Source of the DNA: Megamerina dolium
Lineage: Eukaryota; Arthropoda; Insecta; Diptera; Megamerinidae
Direction: 5' to 3'
DNA length: 64,000 nucleotides
Assembly: GCA_963854835.1 (NCBI GenBank)
Contig: OY978525.1
Location: forward strand, 76,609,628-76,673,627
The stretch's first letter is position 1. Every line of letters begins with the position of its first letter. Under the pieces are notes generated by a model that had not been told where the DNA came from, did not search any database, and worked only from the letters and a program-made list of their open reading frames with translations. The position numbers and the translations under genes were made by a program. Positions 46,001-54,734 of the stretch are shown piece by piece.

Positions 46001-49000
46001 GTGTCGCGACGCTACCGCAGAGAAAGACAGAAAAACCCTGCGGTACAGAGAGAAAAGGAGTGCAGAGAAACGTATTTTCAGGCGAAAGAAAAGAGAACAA
46101 GAAAGACGCGAGTGTGAGGAGATAGAGATGTTTATCGACAAGAATGAGACTCGAAAATTCTTCGAAAAAATCAAGCCGCTGAGTGGCGGTTTAAATCCCC
46201 GGAGGAGGTTGCCCGATAACCCCGATTACAGATGATGGTGTTGATGTTCCACCACCCGACTATGACGAGGTTAAAACGGCCATTTTAAGGCTGAAGAACA
46301 ACAAAGCTCCAGGTGCTGATGGCCTGCCTGCGGAGTTGTTTAAGACTGGAGGCGATGAGCTGCTCGCCTGCATGCACCAGCTCATAAGCAGAATATGGTC
46401 GGATGAAAGCATGCCTGATGATTGGAGTCTCAGTGTTCTCTGTCCCGTACATAAAAAGCAGACCCCACAATTTGCGCCAACTACCGTGAAATAAGTCTCC
46501 TGCGCATCACATACAAGGTTCTATCGAGCGTGCTGTGTGAAAGGTTGAAGCCTATGCTCAGCAACCTGATTGGACCTTATCAGTGTGGCTTCAGACCAGG
46601 TAAATCCACCATCGACCAGATTTTCACACTGCGCCAAATCCTGGAGAAGACCCAAGAAAAACAAATCGACACACACCACCTATTTGTTGATTATAAAACC
46701 GATTTCGACAGTCCGGTAAGGGATTACCTCTACGCAACAATGTATGAGTTCGGTATTCCTGCAAAGCTCATTCGACTTTGTAGAATAACACTGCATAACT
46801 CCTGTTGTGCAGTGAAAATTGGGAAGGACCTCTCCGCACCGTTTAATACCGAACTGGGTTTCAGACAAGGTGATTCGTTATCGTGCGACTTCTTCAATCT
46901 TATTATGGAGAAAATAATACGAGCTGCTTATCTACGACATAATGGAACTATCTTCAATAAAAGTGTCATGCTGTTGGCGTATGCCGACGATATTGACATA
47001 ATCGGCATGAACACGCGAGCAGTCAGTGCAGCATTCTCAGAGTTGGAAAGAGAGTCGCGTCGGATGGGTCTTACGGTGAACGAGGGCAAGACGAAGTATC
47101 TAGTGTCAACAAACAAAGAGTCCCGGCATCTTGGACAGCACGTCACTGTTGACAACTACGCTTTTGAAGTAGTAAGGGACTTTGTCTATCTTGGAACCAA
47201 CATTAACAGCAGTAATGACGTCAGCTTGAAGATCATGCGTAGGATAACTCTTGCTAACAGGTGTTACTTTGGGCTGAGTAAGCAATTGAGAAGTCGAGCC
47301 CTCTCTCGAAGAACGAAAACTACACTCTACAAGTCTCTCATCATGCCTGTCCTAACATATGGCGCTGAAGCCTGGACAATTTCCACCTCGGATGAGCGAA
47401 TGCTTGGAGTTTTCGAGAGAAAAGTCCTACGCAAGATCTTTGGACCTATTTGCGTTGGTGGCGAGTACCGAATAAGGTACAACCATGAGCTGTACGAGCT
47501 GTATGCCGATATTGACATAGTAAAGCGCATCAAAATCGAGAGGCTGCGCTGGCTAGGTCATGTCGAGCGAATGGAAGAACACGCTCCAGCTAAGAAGGTG
47601 TTATATTTGGAACCCTCTGGAGGACGACGCAGAAGAGTAAGACCAAACCTCAGGTGGAAAGACCAAGTACTGGAGAACCTGACGGCACTTGGAATTTCTA
47701 ACTGGCGCCAGCTAGCGAAGAACAGAGATGGCTGGCCAAGCATGTTTTTTTCGGCCTAAATCGATATTTGGTTGTTATGGCCACATAAGTAAGTATAATT
47801 AACTATGAACATAAATATGTTTTTTTTTTATAACACTTTTTTTGATACCCATATCTTAAAAAAATTATTGAGTATTTATTGTAAGTAATTTCTTGCTTTT
47901 TTTTTCTCAGTCTGATATTCTGCACTTATGTATAACGAAATGTGGAACAAGTGCAGAATATATCACTTAAAGAAAAAAAAAAAGAAAAAAAAGAAAATTT
48001 TCTTCTTATAGAGGATATTTTTTTAAATATAAAAAATTGTTTGTCGCTAATGCCCATGTAAGGCGTGGCTAAAGGCCAAAGTTCAAATTTGCGATTGAAT
48101 TTAATCAATAAATTCCCATTTTTTTCTTACAGTATTGATATCAAAAGAAAGGTCTTTTTAATACCTTTTCAGTGATATGTAACATTTATAGCTTATTTTT
48201 AAAAGTTATGATCAAAATTAAAATTTGGACATTTTTTTTTCAAAAACGATTTTTTTCGAAAATAATCACTATTGACCTATAAAAAATTTAGAACCCTATT
48301 CAACACCATACAATTTCAATGGTATATAAAATATCTTTTTAGAAAATATATTTTTAATATCTTTAAGTTGATACTTTATGAAATTTTTTTAATATGGATG
48401 ACTTTCGAACGAAGTATCTGTATGTTCTCGTTAAGTTTCGCGACCATCAGTATTTTTGGAAAAGTCTTTATTGATAGACAGTCTTCGGCCGGGTGCAAGA
48501 AAACGGTCTTTCAAAAGTGTAACCGACGGCATATTTTTATTCCCGGCCATCAACGCTTTACATAAACAACATTGTTTTATCGAATTAGAAGAAAATGATA
48601 ATTATTACTATATTATATTTGACCAATTTTCTTTAAATTCTTTTATTTACATTTATCACTATAATTCTCCTTTATCTGACTACTTTTTCCGTATACTCTT
48701 ACTTGCAGTACACAAAAGTATAAAGATAAAAAAATTTATTAAAAATACAGACAATTTTTGAATATGTTTAATACACCATTGGAAAGGATATTTCATGGCC
48801 TTAAATATGGTTCTAAATTTTTTATAGATCAATAGTGACTATTTTCGAAAAAAAGCGGTTTAAAAAAAATTGTTTTCAAATACTCTATAAATGTTTTATA
48901 TCACTGAAAAGGGGAACAAGTGCAGAATACGGACTCAGAAGGGAAAAAAAATAAAAAATTGCCTCGGATAGTTTTGTGAATATAAAAAATAAAAAATTTG

Positions 49001-50795
49001 TCTCCGCAAATGCCATTACAAGGCGTGGCTCAAGGTCAAAGTTCAAAATTGAGGTCGAGATTATTCGATAGACACGCAATTTTTTTCTACAATATGGGTA
49101 TCATAAGAAAGGTTTTTTAAATGCCTTTCTACTGATATATAATTTAATACCTATTTTTTCACATTTTACAAGTTATTATCAAAACTATAAATTTGAAATT
49201 TTTTTTTTCAAAAACCAATTTTTTTTTCGAAAATAAGCCTTATTTACCTAACGAAAATTTAGCACCATACTAAAGCTATACAATTACCTTTACAACGGTG
49301 TATAAAACATATTTCTCAAGAATTTGTATGCATTTAAAAAATTGTTTTCAAGCTGATACTTCATCAAGTGTTTCCAATATGGACGACTTTCGATACAATT
49401 ACCTGCATGTCTTCAAATTCAGTATCGCAACCAACAGTATTTTAGGACAAACGCTTTTTTTATATCCGGCCTTTGGCCGGGCGCAAAAAAAACCCTTTTT
49501 GTATTCACCATCAGTATAATCTACAACATAGGGCTCTAACAATGTGGTCTTTATTAGATTATTAAAAGAATTAGTTAATTATACTATTTCATCCTATTTT
49601 TCCTTAATTCTTTTGTCTATCTCTACAGCTATGATTATAACTGTCTCACTATTCCTCTGTTCACATATTTGCTATAGCGAAAGTATAATCATAAAAAAAT
49701 ATATTTGAAATATATAAAAATTCTTTAAAAATATGTTTTATATACCATTGGAAAGGTAATCCTATGATCTTTGAAATAATATATAATTTTTGATAGATTA
49801 ATGGGGAACTTTTTCGAAAAAAAATCGGTTTTTACAAAATTTTTATAAAAAATTTATAATTTTCTTCATCATTTAAAAAGTTAAAAATGTATATAAAATA
49901 TTATATACCTGTACAAAGGTATTAAAATTACCTGTGTTTTGATACCCATATTGTAGAAAAAATTTGCTTGTCTCTCGAGTAATCTCGACCTCAATTTTGA
50001 ACTTTGACCGTGAACCACGCCTTGTATGAGCATTTGCGGAGACAAATATTTTATTTTTTATATTCACAAAACGAAGCTCTATCCGATGCAATTTTTTATT
50101 TTTTTTTTCCTTCTGAGTCTGTATTCTGCACTTATGCCAAATTGTTTTTTTCCTTAAAGTGAGATATTCTGCACTTATGTCTGTAATGTTCCATAAAAAG
50201 TATATTGATCAATGAGGCAGACAATTTCCAATATTTTTTACAAATAAAACTAAAACTTGGAAAACAAATTTCGGTCAGTCGTTGATCATTGGATGGCACC
50301 AATGGCCAACGATAAGCTTTTATACATTGCACAACTTAACTGTTTGTATTCTGGTGGTAATTGAATATCTTCTCCTTTGTCATTCTGGACAAAAAGGTCT
50401 TCCGGCAGAATACGTTCCTTTTGCGCACCAGAAGGAGCTATGTATATTTCATCACTAAAATTATATATAATAATAACTTAATATAATAATGTTGCAGTCA
50501 ATTAAAATAAAGCCGATTTCAAAAATATGGATGTTGTGATAAATTTTTCTTACAGAAGTTTCTACTTTTAAAATCGACTTTACTTTAACATTTGCAAAAA
50601 TGTTTAATGTACTTATATTTGATGCTGATACCGCCCCCAGTGCCAGTAACCCAACCGAGTTTATAAAACAACCTACACAGTTCAGGAATGAGTTTACGTG
50701 GATGTTCCTAAAAAACTTGGATTTATAATAATATAGTAGTGCCGATATTAATGCAATAATACTTTTGGTAGATCAGTATATACATCCGACGACAT
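34028..50795 (-). CDS. MtnB: Methylthioribulose-1-phosphate dehydratase (MtnB/APIP), 6 exons
   Basis: Exons on the minus strand: 50795-50763, 50707-50613, 50454-50341, 34574-34421, 34358-34156 and 34091-34028; all introns are GT...AG. The total of 663 nt gives 220 aa. It belongs to the class II aldolase/adducin fold. It dehydrates 5-methylthioribulose-1-phosphate to the diketo compound in the cytosolic methionine salvage pathway, using zinc. Visible: [10 protein letters not shown] (about 32-42), IAPSG (about 48-52), Cys87, zinc ligands His105 and His107 (IHTHS) and His185 (RRHGVYVWG), and Glu129. All five are offset by exactly 10 from human APIP Cys97, His115, His117, His195 and Glu139 as I recall them. 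The C-terminus is slightly short (MRKCKLL). Phases agree at every junction, so the gene looks functional despite its 15.8-kb third intron. Confidence 0.96.
34829..35346. mobile_element. Harbinger-type MITE, complete copy
   Basis: 518 bp with terminal inverted repeats TAGCCTAGA(C/G)AGACGGCAG..., flanked by TAA on both sides (34826-34828 and 35347-35349). TWA 3-bp duplications are the hallmark of PIF/Harbinger. No coding capacity. It is related to 29306-29523, 51601-51690 and 55750-56657. It lies in MtnB intron 3. Confidence 0.92.
35548..35645. mobile_element. 98-bp near-perfect palindrome (hairpin MITE)
   Basis: The arms ATTTTCACA(G)TA..AGTTAACTC and their complement meet around a TTTT loop at 35595-35598. 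AGTTAACT occurs four times. It could be a miniature inverted-repeat transposon or an extruding hairpin. Confidence 0.7.
35649..36177. other. Unassigned intronic DNA
   Basis: The frame near 35750-35800 ([18 protein letters not shown] on the plus strand) faintly resembles the acidic start of Harbinger transposases, but it has a stop and nothing follows. AT-rich otherwise. Confidence 0.3.
36178..36333. mobile_element. Small TIR element (about 155 bp)
   Basis: Left end ATGCCCCTATTACGAATGGC and right end, as complement, ATGCTCCTATTACGGATGGC, each followed inward by a (A)TCAGTTGCCT segment. The inverted repeats are about 35-40 bp. No reading frame. Target duplication unclear. Confidence 0.7.
36334..37344. 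other. Unassigned intronic DNA
   Basis: AT-rich, with no supported frame, tRNA-like head or TIR pair that I can see. Confidence 0.3.
37345..38895 (-). mobile_element. Mariner, lineage 5, with a nested SINE
   Basis: The ends share GTTCGAAAAAGTTCG (about 37350) and CGAACTTTTTCGAA (about 38868-38883) as inverted repeats. Minus-strand frames: an N-terminal [18 protein letters not shown] stretch near 38280 in shifted frames, [14 protein letters not shown] (about 38165), [20 protein letters not shown] (38089 onward) and the C-terminal [20 protein letters not shown], then [17 protein letters not shown] (37680-37530). Frameshifts and an internal deletion inactivate it. It resembles mauritiana/mellifera-type mariners. 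A SINE sits in its 5' UTR. Confidence 0.85.
38396..38774 (+). mobile_element. tRNA-derived SINE, copy 4, with a LOA-type tail
   Basis: Standard head (A box TAGCTCAGTGG, B box GGGTTCAATCCC) and body up to AGAGAAGCTCGG. The tail then switches to TGGTATCACAATGGGCC...CATAACCTAACCTA, which matches the 3' UTR of the LOA LINE at 29223-29304 instead of the usual CCAATGAGCCC...CACATATTTATTT tail. A perfect 12-bp target duplication TAATGTCTTCTA (38384-38395 and 38775-38786) shows that it moved as one unit. Confidence 0.93.
38896..39349. other. Unassigned intronic DNA
   Basis: AT-rich; no supported gene or repeat. Confidence 0.3.
39350..40790 (+). pseudogene. RTE-like LINE, copy 2 (internally deleted)
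   Basis: The same family as 45228-47800: endonuclease remnants (NGMRLID, then [17 protein letters not shown] in shifted frames), then an RT start ([14 protein letters not shown] at about 39985), [12 protein letters not shown] (about 40290; the YADD box has become YAND) and a C-terminal frame at 40378-40743. About 1.1 kb is missing compared with copy 1. Confidence 0.82.
40791..41218. other. Unassigned intronic DNA
   Basis: AT-rich, nothing recognised; it includes the probable 3' tail of the LINE copy 2. Confidence 0.3.
41219..41590 (-). pseudogene. RTE-like LINE, copy 3 fragment (minus strand)
   Basis: Minus-strand frame with [20 protein letters not shown], then [14 protein letters not shown], matching the RT N-terminus of copy 1 (46340-46460). 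[13 protein letters not shown] segment just upstream matches the KAPGADGLP of copy 1. Only this RT segment is present. Confidence 0.8.
41591..43496. other. Unassigned intronic DNA, about 1.9 kb
   Basis: No frame longer than about 60 codons has a recognisable motif. A TATATCTATATCTATATATAG microsatellite lies at about 42992-43015. Nothing else seen. Confidence 0.35.
43497..43850 (+). repeat. Long-inverted-repeat family, divergent partial copy 1
   Basis: It contains GTGCAGAATG, then GCCACATAAGGCATGACCCAAAGTTC and a later CCATTGGTACC-like segment, the same order as in the arms at 48911-50125 but strongly diverged. It is a single arm without a partner. Confidence 0.5.
43940..45130. mobile_element. 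Long-inverted-repeat element, copy 2
   Basis: The left arm (from about 43950: ACAAGTGCGAAATAG..., GCCATGTAAGGCGTGGCTCA at about 44007, AAGAAAGGTCTTTTTAATACC) and the right arm (complement, 44900-45110, with GGGCCACGCCTTATATGGAC) face each other. A SINE fragment (44515-44715) lies in the middle. No coding potential. Confidence 0.75.
44515..44715 (+). mobile_element. SINE fragment (body and tail only), copy 5
   Basis: Matches the SINE body from the CTCTG(T)AAGAAAGG region through GTTCGGAACCGGC to the tail CTAAAGAGCCCTTCGGGGC and CACATATTTTC. The tRNA-like head and target duplication are absent or decayed. More diverged than the other copies, so probably the oldest. Confidence 0.8.
45384..46235 (+). 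pseudogene. RTE-like endonuclease C-terminal half
   Basis: Frame of 283 codons with [20 protein letters not shown] (the GDFN catalytic block), [28 protein letters not shown] and the [11 protein letters not shown] end of the APE fold (Asp-His pair). The N-terminal third of the endonuclease is missing, because the 5' end begins only about 150 bp upstream. A basic linker follows ([20 protein letters not shown]). Confidence 0.85.
46236..47759 (+). pseudogene. RTE-like reverse transcriptase and C-terminal domain
   Basis: RT fingers lie in broken frames at 46240-46529 ([37 protein letters not shown]). A long open frame at 46530-47759 (409 aa) then has [48 protein letters not shown] and [14 protein letters not shown] (catalytic YADD), with the usual C-terminal RIRWLGH-type and [14 protein letters not shown] motifs. 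The polymerase core is intact at the residue level; the join to the endonuclease is not. Confidence 0.88.
47845..48906. mobile_element. Long-inverted-repeat element, copy 3
   Basis: From about 47935 the left arm reads GGAACAAGTGCAGAATATAT, AATGCCCATGTAAGGCGTGG, AAGAAAGGTCTTTTTAATAC and so on. A loop region with CTTCGGCCGGGTGCAAGAAA lies at about 48483. The right arm (48770-48906) is cut off at CACTGAAAAGG, exactly where copy 4 begins. A stray right-arm piece (GATACCCATATC) lies at 47845. Confidence 0.7.
48907..50125. mobile_element. Long-inverted-repeat element, copy 4 (complete)
   Basis: About 1.2 kb. The left arm starts near 48911 with AAGTGCAGAATACGGACTCA, then CAAATGCCATTACAAGGCGTGG and GTCAAAGTTCAAAATTGAGG. 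The right arm is the complement, ending TGAGTCTGTATTCTGCACTT at about 50121. The arms are about 550-600 bp around a core with TTTGGCCGGGCGCAAAAAAA (49474). No reading frame, so it is a foldback or MITE whose transposase is elsewhere. It ends about 215 bp from MtnB exon 3. Confidence 0.82.
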
Positions 50796-50878
50796 CTTTT
50801 CTTTTTAAAGGATATATATCCAGCATTACTTGATAATACTTGAAAAATTATTGTATAATCAACTAGATTTATGGTCTG

Positions 50879-51577
50879 GTTATAATAGAAGTAACGTGAG
50901 GTAATGAAATGTCACTGTCGCAGCAAGAAGTAAGGCCAGTTATAATACAACGTTCCTTTACGTACACTTCGACATCTGTTTTTGTTTTGTATTAGATATA
51001 ATCACATTTCTATTTAATAAAACATCATAAATAGACATCAGTTTTTGTTTAAACAGCAAAATATAAATACTTAAAAGTGAATAAAATTGAAAAATGTTGC
51101 AAGTAGATCAAGATATTTTGTGCTGCATTATGTCTTTATATATTTGTGTATTGTATATACGTCACAGTCTACCCGTCAAAAGCGGAGATGGTCTGTACAT
51201 CCCATTAACAGGGACAGGAAGAGTGCGGGATATTTTGAGAAGATGTTTCTCCCTATGAAGAATTGTTTTGCTCACTTCAATTCAATTCAATTTTAACTGT
51301 GAATAAATAATACATGTTAAAAACAATATCGCATTTTTATTTAATAAAATTAATAATCAAAACTTTAATTCAATTTTCAGTTTTTTTCCCTTTTAGCTGT
51401 ACATTTTTTCTGTCAAAGTGAAGTAACGTAACGTAGAAACCTATTATCTACGGATATTTACATCACATCACGTTATTTCACGTTCATTATATCTTAATCC
51501 ATTAGTTTAGCGTACAATAGAAAATTAAGTGACATTTCATTATCACACGTTACTTTACGTTACTTTTATTATAACTA
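50879..51577. mobile_element. TIR element immediately upstream of MtnB
   Basis: Left end GGTTATAATAGAAGTAACGT and onward to AATGAAATGTCAC; right end is its complement with a few changes (GTGACATTTCATTATCACAC...TATTATAACT). The TIRs are about 40 bp, the element about 700 bp with no coding capacity. It starts 84 bp upstream of the MtnB start codon, so it occupies the place where the promoter or 5' UTR would be. Confidence 0.78.
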
Positions 51578-51600
51578 TAGCATTAACCAAAGAATACTTA

Positions 51601-51690
51601 TAGCCTAGACAGACGGCAGCCTAATTCCGGATTACCGGCGCACTTAATCCGAATAAAATAATAACCTGACAGACGGCAGTAATTTATATT
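51601..51690 (+). mobile_element. Left end of a Harbinger-type element
   Basis: TAGCCTAGACAGACGGCAGC and the following ~70 bp equal the left end of the MITEs at 34829 and 55750, again preceded by TTA. After about 90 bp the sequence departs from the MITEs and leads into the MADF relic, as if this were the 5' end of a longer, protein-coding relative. No right end is found. Confidence 0.75.
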
Positions 51691-51744
51691 GTATTATTAT
51701 TAGAATTTCATTTAAATTAAATTTAATTTCAGTAATTTAATTTT

Positions 51745-52107
51745 ATTTATAATAGTACGTGAATGAAAAAATATTCAAGCTAATGCATTTTATCCATGTA
51801 TTTATCTTAAGACTGATGGAAAACATATAGATGTAAAATATAAGAAACAGGTTTGGGAGGAGATAGGCAAACAAACAAATCTCCATATATCTTTGATATA
51901 GCTAAAGACTGCAAAGTAAAGTGGAAGAGCTTGCGTGACAGATACAGGAAGCAAAATATGGCCGAAGATCTTCCGTCAGGTTCCTCAAGCACTATTGGAC
52001 TTCTTGGAAATATATGCAGAGCCTATATTTTTTGGCAGAATCCATGCCAGGTAAAAAAATTGAAAAAATTAGAAATGCACACCTTTTGTTTTCAGTACAA
52101 TCGGTAA
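51745..52107 (+). pseudogene. MADF-domain protein relic
   Basis: Two frames give one MADF (Myb/SANT-like) domain: FYPCIYLKTDGKHIDVKYKK and QVWEEIGKQTN (about 51788-51890), then after a +1 shift IAKDCKVKWKSLRDRYRKQN (51896-51955). The W...I...W..LRD.Y pattern is diagnostic. MADF proteins are encoded next to the transposase in many PIF/Harbinger elements, and this one follows a Harbinger-type left end. An Adf-1-like host gene fragment is the alternative. The frameshift makes it dead. Confidence 0.75.
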
Positions 52108-52142
52108 TGTTGGTGACTTGGACAGCACAATAGACTGCACTG

Positions 52143-53568
52143 GGGGTCAATTCTCGTTCTGTGAAACGGTGAAATGAAAAGTTGTTTCACGTTTTCATGG
52201 CACTTTCGATTCTCGTTCAGCGAAAAAATGAAAAGATACGTCAAAATGTTTTCATATGAAAAAAAGTGGAACGAAACTAAACTTTTCACTTTTTCACAAC
52301 CCTGGCGATTCACGTTTTGTGAAATAGTGTAATCAACTGTCAAAAATGTTCATATGAAAACTAATTTTTCACAGGCAATTTATACGTGAAAGAAACATGG
52401 AGAAGTTCGTTAGAGGAAAGCGCGCTAGCGATAATCAAAAGGAGTATCTAATAATTTATTTGGAATATTGACATTGCGCACGATAAGTAAGAAGTTTTAT
52501 TAACTTAAAGAAACTTATATTAATTACACATTTACAGATTTGTGATGATGTGCTTAGACGCAGGGATTAATGCAAATATTTTTTTATATGAATAACTAGT
52601 TTTTGTTTTTAATTTATGTTTTTATTATTTATCTTTTTAATTTTTTTTTAGTATTTAAGAAAATGAATTTAACAACTAAAATGTGATCAACCACCCCATG
52701 GGTAACATGCAGAAGACTGAATTATTTATAAACATATGAATAAAGATATGATACAAAATAATTAATCATTTAAATTTGTATACTATTACTAAAAGCATCT
52801 TGAACAATTTGCAAACGTTGCCTTTTCGCAATGTTTAATATATCACAAGATGAAATCGGTGACTAGGAGCTAACAAAATCTTCAGGTTCTTCAGAATCCT
52901 CTGTATACATTTCTTCGAACGGTACTCTTGCACGAATCAAATAGTTGTGTAAAACCAAGCAAGCGTTAATTATGAGGCCTGCTTTTGGTGGACTGTAAAA
53001 GAGGGCTCTTTCCTTTGACAGACAGCGAAATCTGCTTTTTAATAAGCCAATGCATCTTTCCACAAGAGCTAGAGTTGACTTGTGCGCTATGTTGTAGCGC
53101 TCTTCTTCGGTACATGATGTTGCACTAATTTTTGTCATCAGCCAAGGCTATTTTAAAGTTTATATTAGCATATCCAATTAACGCTTTAGGGAACCTATAT
53201 AATTCCTTGAAATGTTCGTTGGTTGTCACCTCAAAGGGATTTTGGTCATCGCGAAGTCTGCGTCTTAGCACTCTTAGCAATAATCCCTAGAATATATTAA
53301 ATTGTATTTACTGTAATTAAAAATTTACACAACATCTTATTACCTTTGCTCATCTTGAATTCTTTGCGATAATTCTAATAAAATAATTATTCCCGACATG
53401 TTTTCTTTACTTATTTCTCTACTTCAACTCACGACTACATTGGTAATGGAACACGCTTTTCACACCAAGAACCAGAATCACAAAATAAGTGTTTGTGAAA
53501 AGTAGTTGTGAAAACGAAAATGAAAACTTTTTTTCACTTCACTTTATCACAGAACGAGAATTGACCCC
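52143..53568 (-). mobile_element. PIF/Harbinger transposon, internally deleted
   Basis: 1426 bp with TIRs GGGGTCAATTCTCGTTCTGTG and target duplication CTG (52140-52142 and 53569-53571). Inside, on the minus strand, lie the N- and C-terminal parts of a Harbinger transposase without the catalytic middle. Subterminal TGAAA/GTGAAA repeats are dense at 52163-52390. It landed just downstream of the MADF relic and is a different Harbinger family. Confidence 0.92.
52863..53290 (-). pseudogene. Harbinger (HARBI1-type) transposase, middle deleted
   Basis: The N-terminal piece (53290-53150) reads LLLRVLRRRLRDDQNPFEVT, then FKELYRFPKALIGY, like the start of HARBI1-type transposases. The C-terminal piece (53165-52863) reads PWLMTKISA, EEERYNIAHKSTLALVERCI and GLLKSRFRCLS, the late part of DDE_Tnp_4 with the third catalytic region. 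The junction near 53155 removes the first catalytic residues and shifts frame. It is inactive, but its ends could still be moved in trans. Confidence 0.88.
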
Positions 53569-53571
53569 CTG

Positions 53572-54734
53572 GACTGTGTTGCGAGCCAAAATATGAAATA
53601 TGCACATATGGATATTTTGCCTCGCGACATATTTCCCAAAATTCTGAACTACATATTTATCCATACACTATTGTAATAAGTGGAAAAAAAAGAAGAAGGA
53701 ATGTATGTGGTTAATGAATATTTGGATTGTTTTGTTTGCAATGACGATGATATTTGCCATCATGAAACAGATGCAATATAAAATGTCAGTGTCAGCATCA
53801 CAATGTACAACAACAAAAAAAAAACACTACAGTAGACAATAACGTACACAACATGACCAGTCGACATTTGTTTTGATTGGGCGCCATTATTGTCCATCCA
53901 CAAACCGTGATTGTCATGAATGCCTCGGCTAGCAAAAGGGGATTGGGTCGTGTTTCTCAACCCGCCATGACACCACAATGGATGGACAATAACGTCGACC
54001 TAGGCCAACGCTACCACACACATTTTCACTAATACCATATACAGAAACTCATGACCTCACGCACCTGGCAGATGACATGCCTCCGTGTGTACCCGCCCAG
54101 CCTGGACGGTCTTGCACACCTCTTCTGAGAACGATCCCCACTAACAAACAAATTAAACGCCTGCAAGAATCACTCCACTTTCATCCTCATCCCCCTATAT
54201 CCCCCCTCTAAAGAAAAATTTTATCCGCACATACTAATAAACATTATATCAAAATTATTTATTATATATTAAACCAAAAAAAAAGAATAACAACCAATGA
54301 AAGAAAAATTGTAAATATATAGAAATAATATAAAAAGAAATTGTAACATATAAATAAAGGTATAAATAAATATAAATAAATGTGTAATAAATATGACTAG
54401 TTTCTAGAAAAATTAAGTAAATAGGGGTATAAATATACAAAGGTAACATATAAGGTATAATATATAATATATATATATATAAAATGTAATACAAACACAA
54501 ATAAAAAGGTGATATATATGTGCATATATTAATATACATTAGATATATATGTTGGTTATATACATCTATCCATATGTATGCACCTATTAGTATACAAACG
54601 GAAATATTCTTTTGTTTGATTTTGTTTTCACTAAATGTATAGATTTGGGCAATGTATGTAATGTATTTTCGTAAGTATGGGCATATGTGATTCACAGATA
54701 CACATGTCCTTAACGGGCCGATATATATATCGGT
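53572..54734. other. Unassigned stretch with a hairpin and AT-repeats
   Basis: An inverted repeat ATTGTCCATCCA / TGGATGGACAAT (53888-53900 and 53979-53991) encloses about 78 bp. From 54250 the DNA is a low-complexity TATA/AAATATAAAT region. The 176-codon minus-strand frame across it (54785-54255) is a product of that composition, not a gene. Confidence 0.5.

Larger units (their letters stand above)
45228..47800 (+). mobile_element. RTE-like LINE, copy 1 (longest copy)
   Basis: Its 5' end (AGTCAACTCACTGGCTGTCA) is shared with the element starting at 63930. An endonuclease C-terminal half, RT and C-terminal domain follow. The 3' end lies near 47800 (TTGTTATGGCCACATAAGTAAG). Frameshifts near 46230-46530 break it. 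It is inserted in MtnB intron 3, between two long-inverted-repeat copies. Confidence 0.8.
34575..50340 (-). other. Intron 3 of MtnB, 15.8 kb, full of transposons
   Basis: Donor GTTAAG at 50340-50335 and acceptor TTGCAG ending at 34575. The other introns are short (about 55-165 bp). The growth of this intron is explained by the MITEs, a mariner with nested SINE, three RTE-like LINE pieces and at least four long-inverted-repeat copies listed below. Confidence 0.92.
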
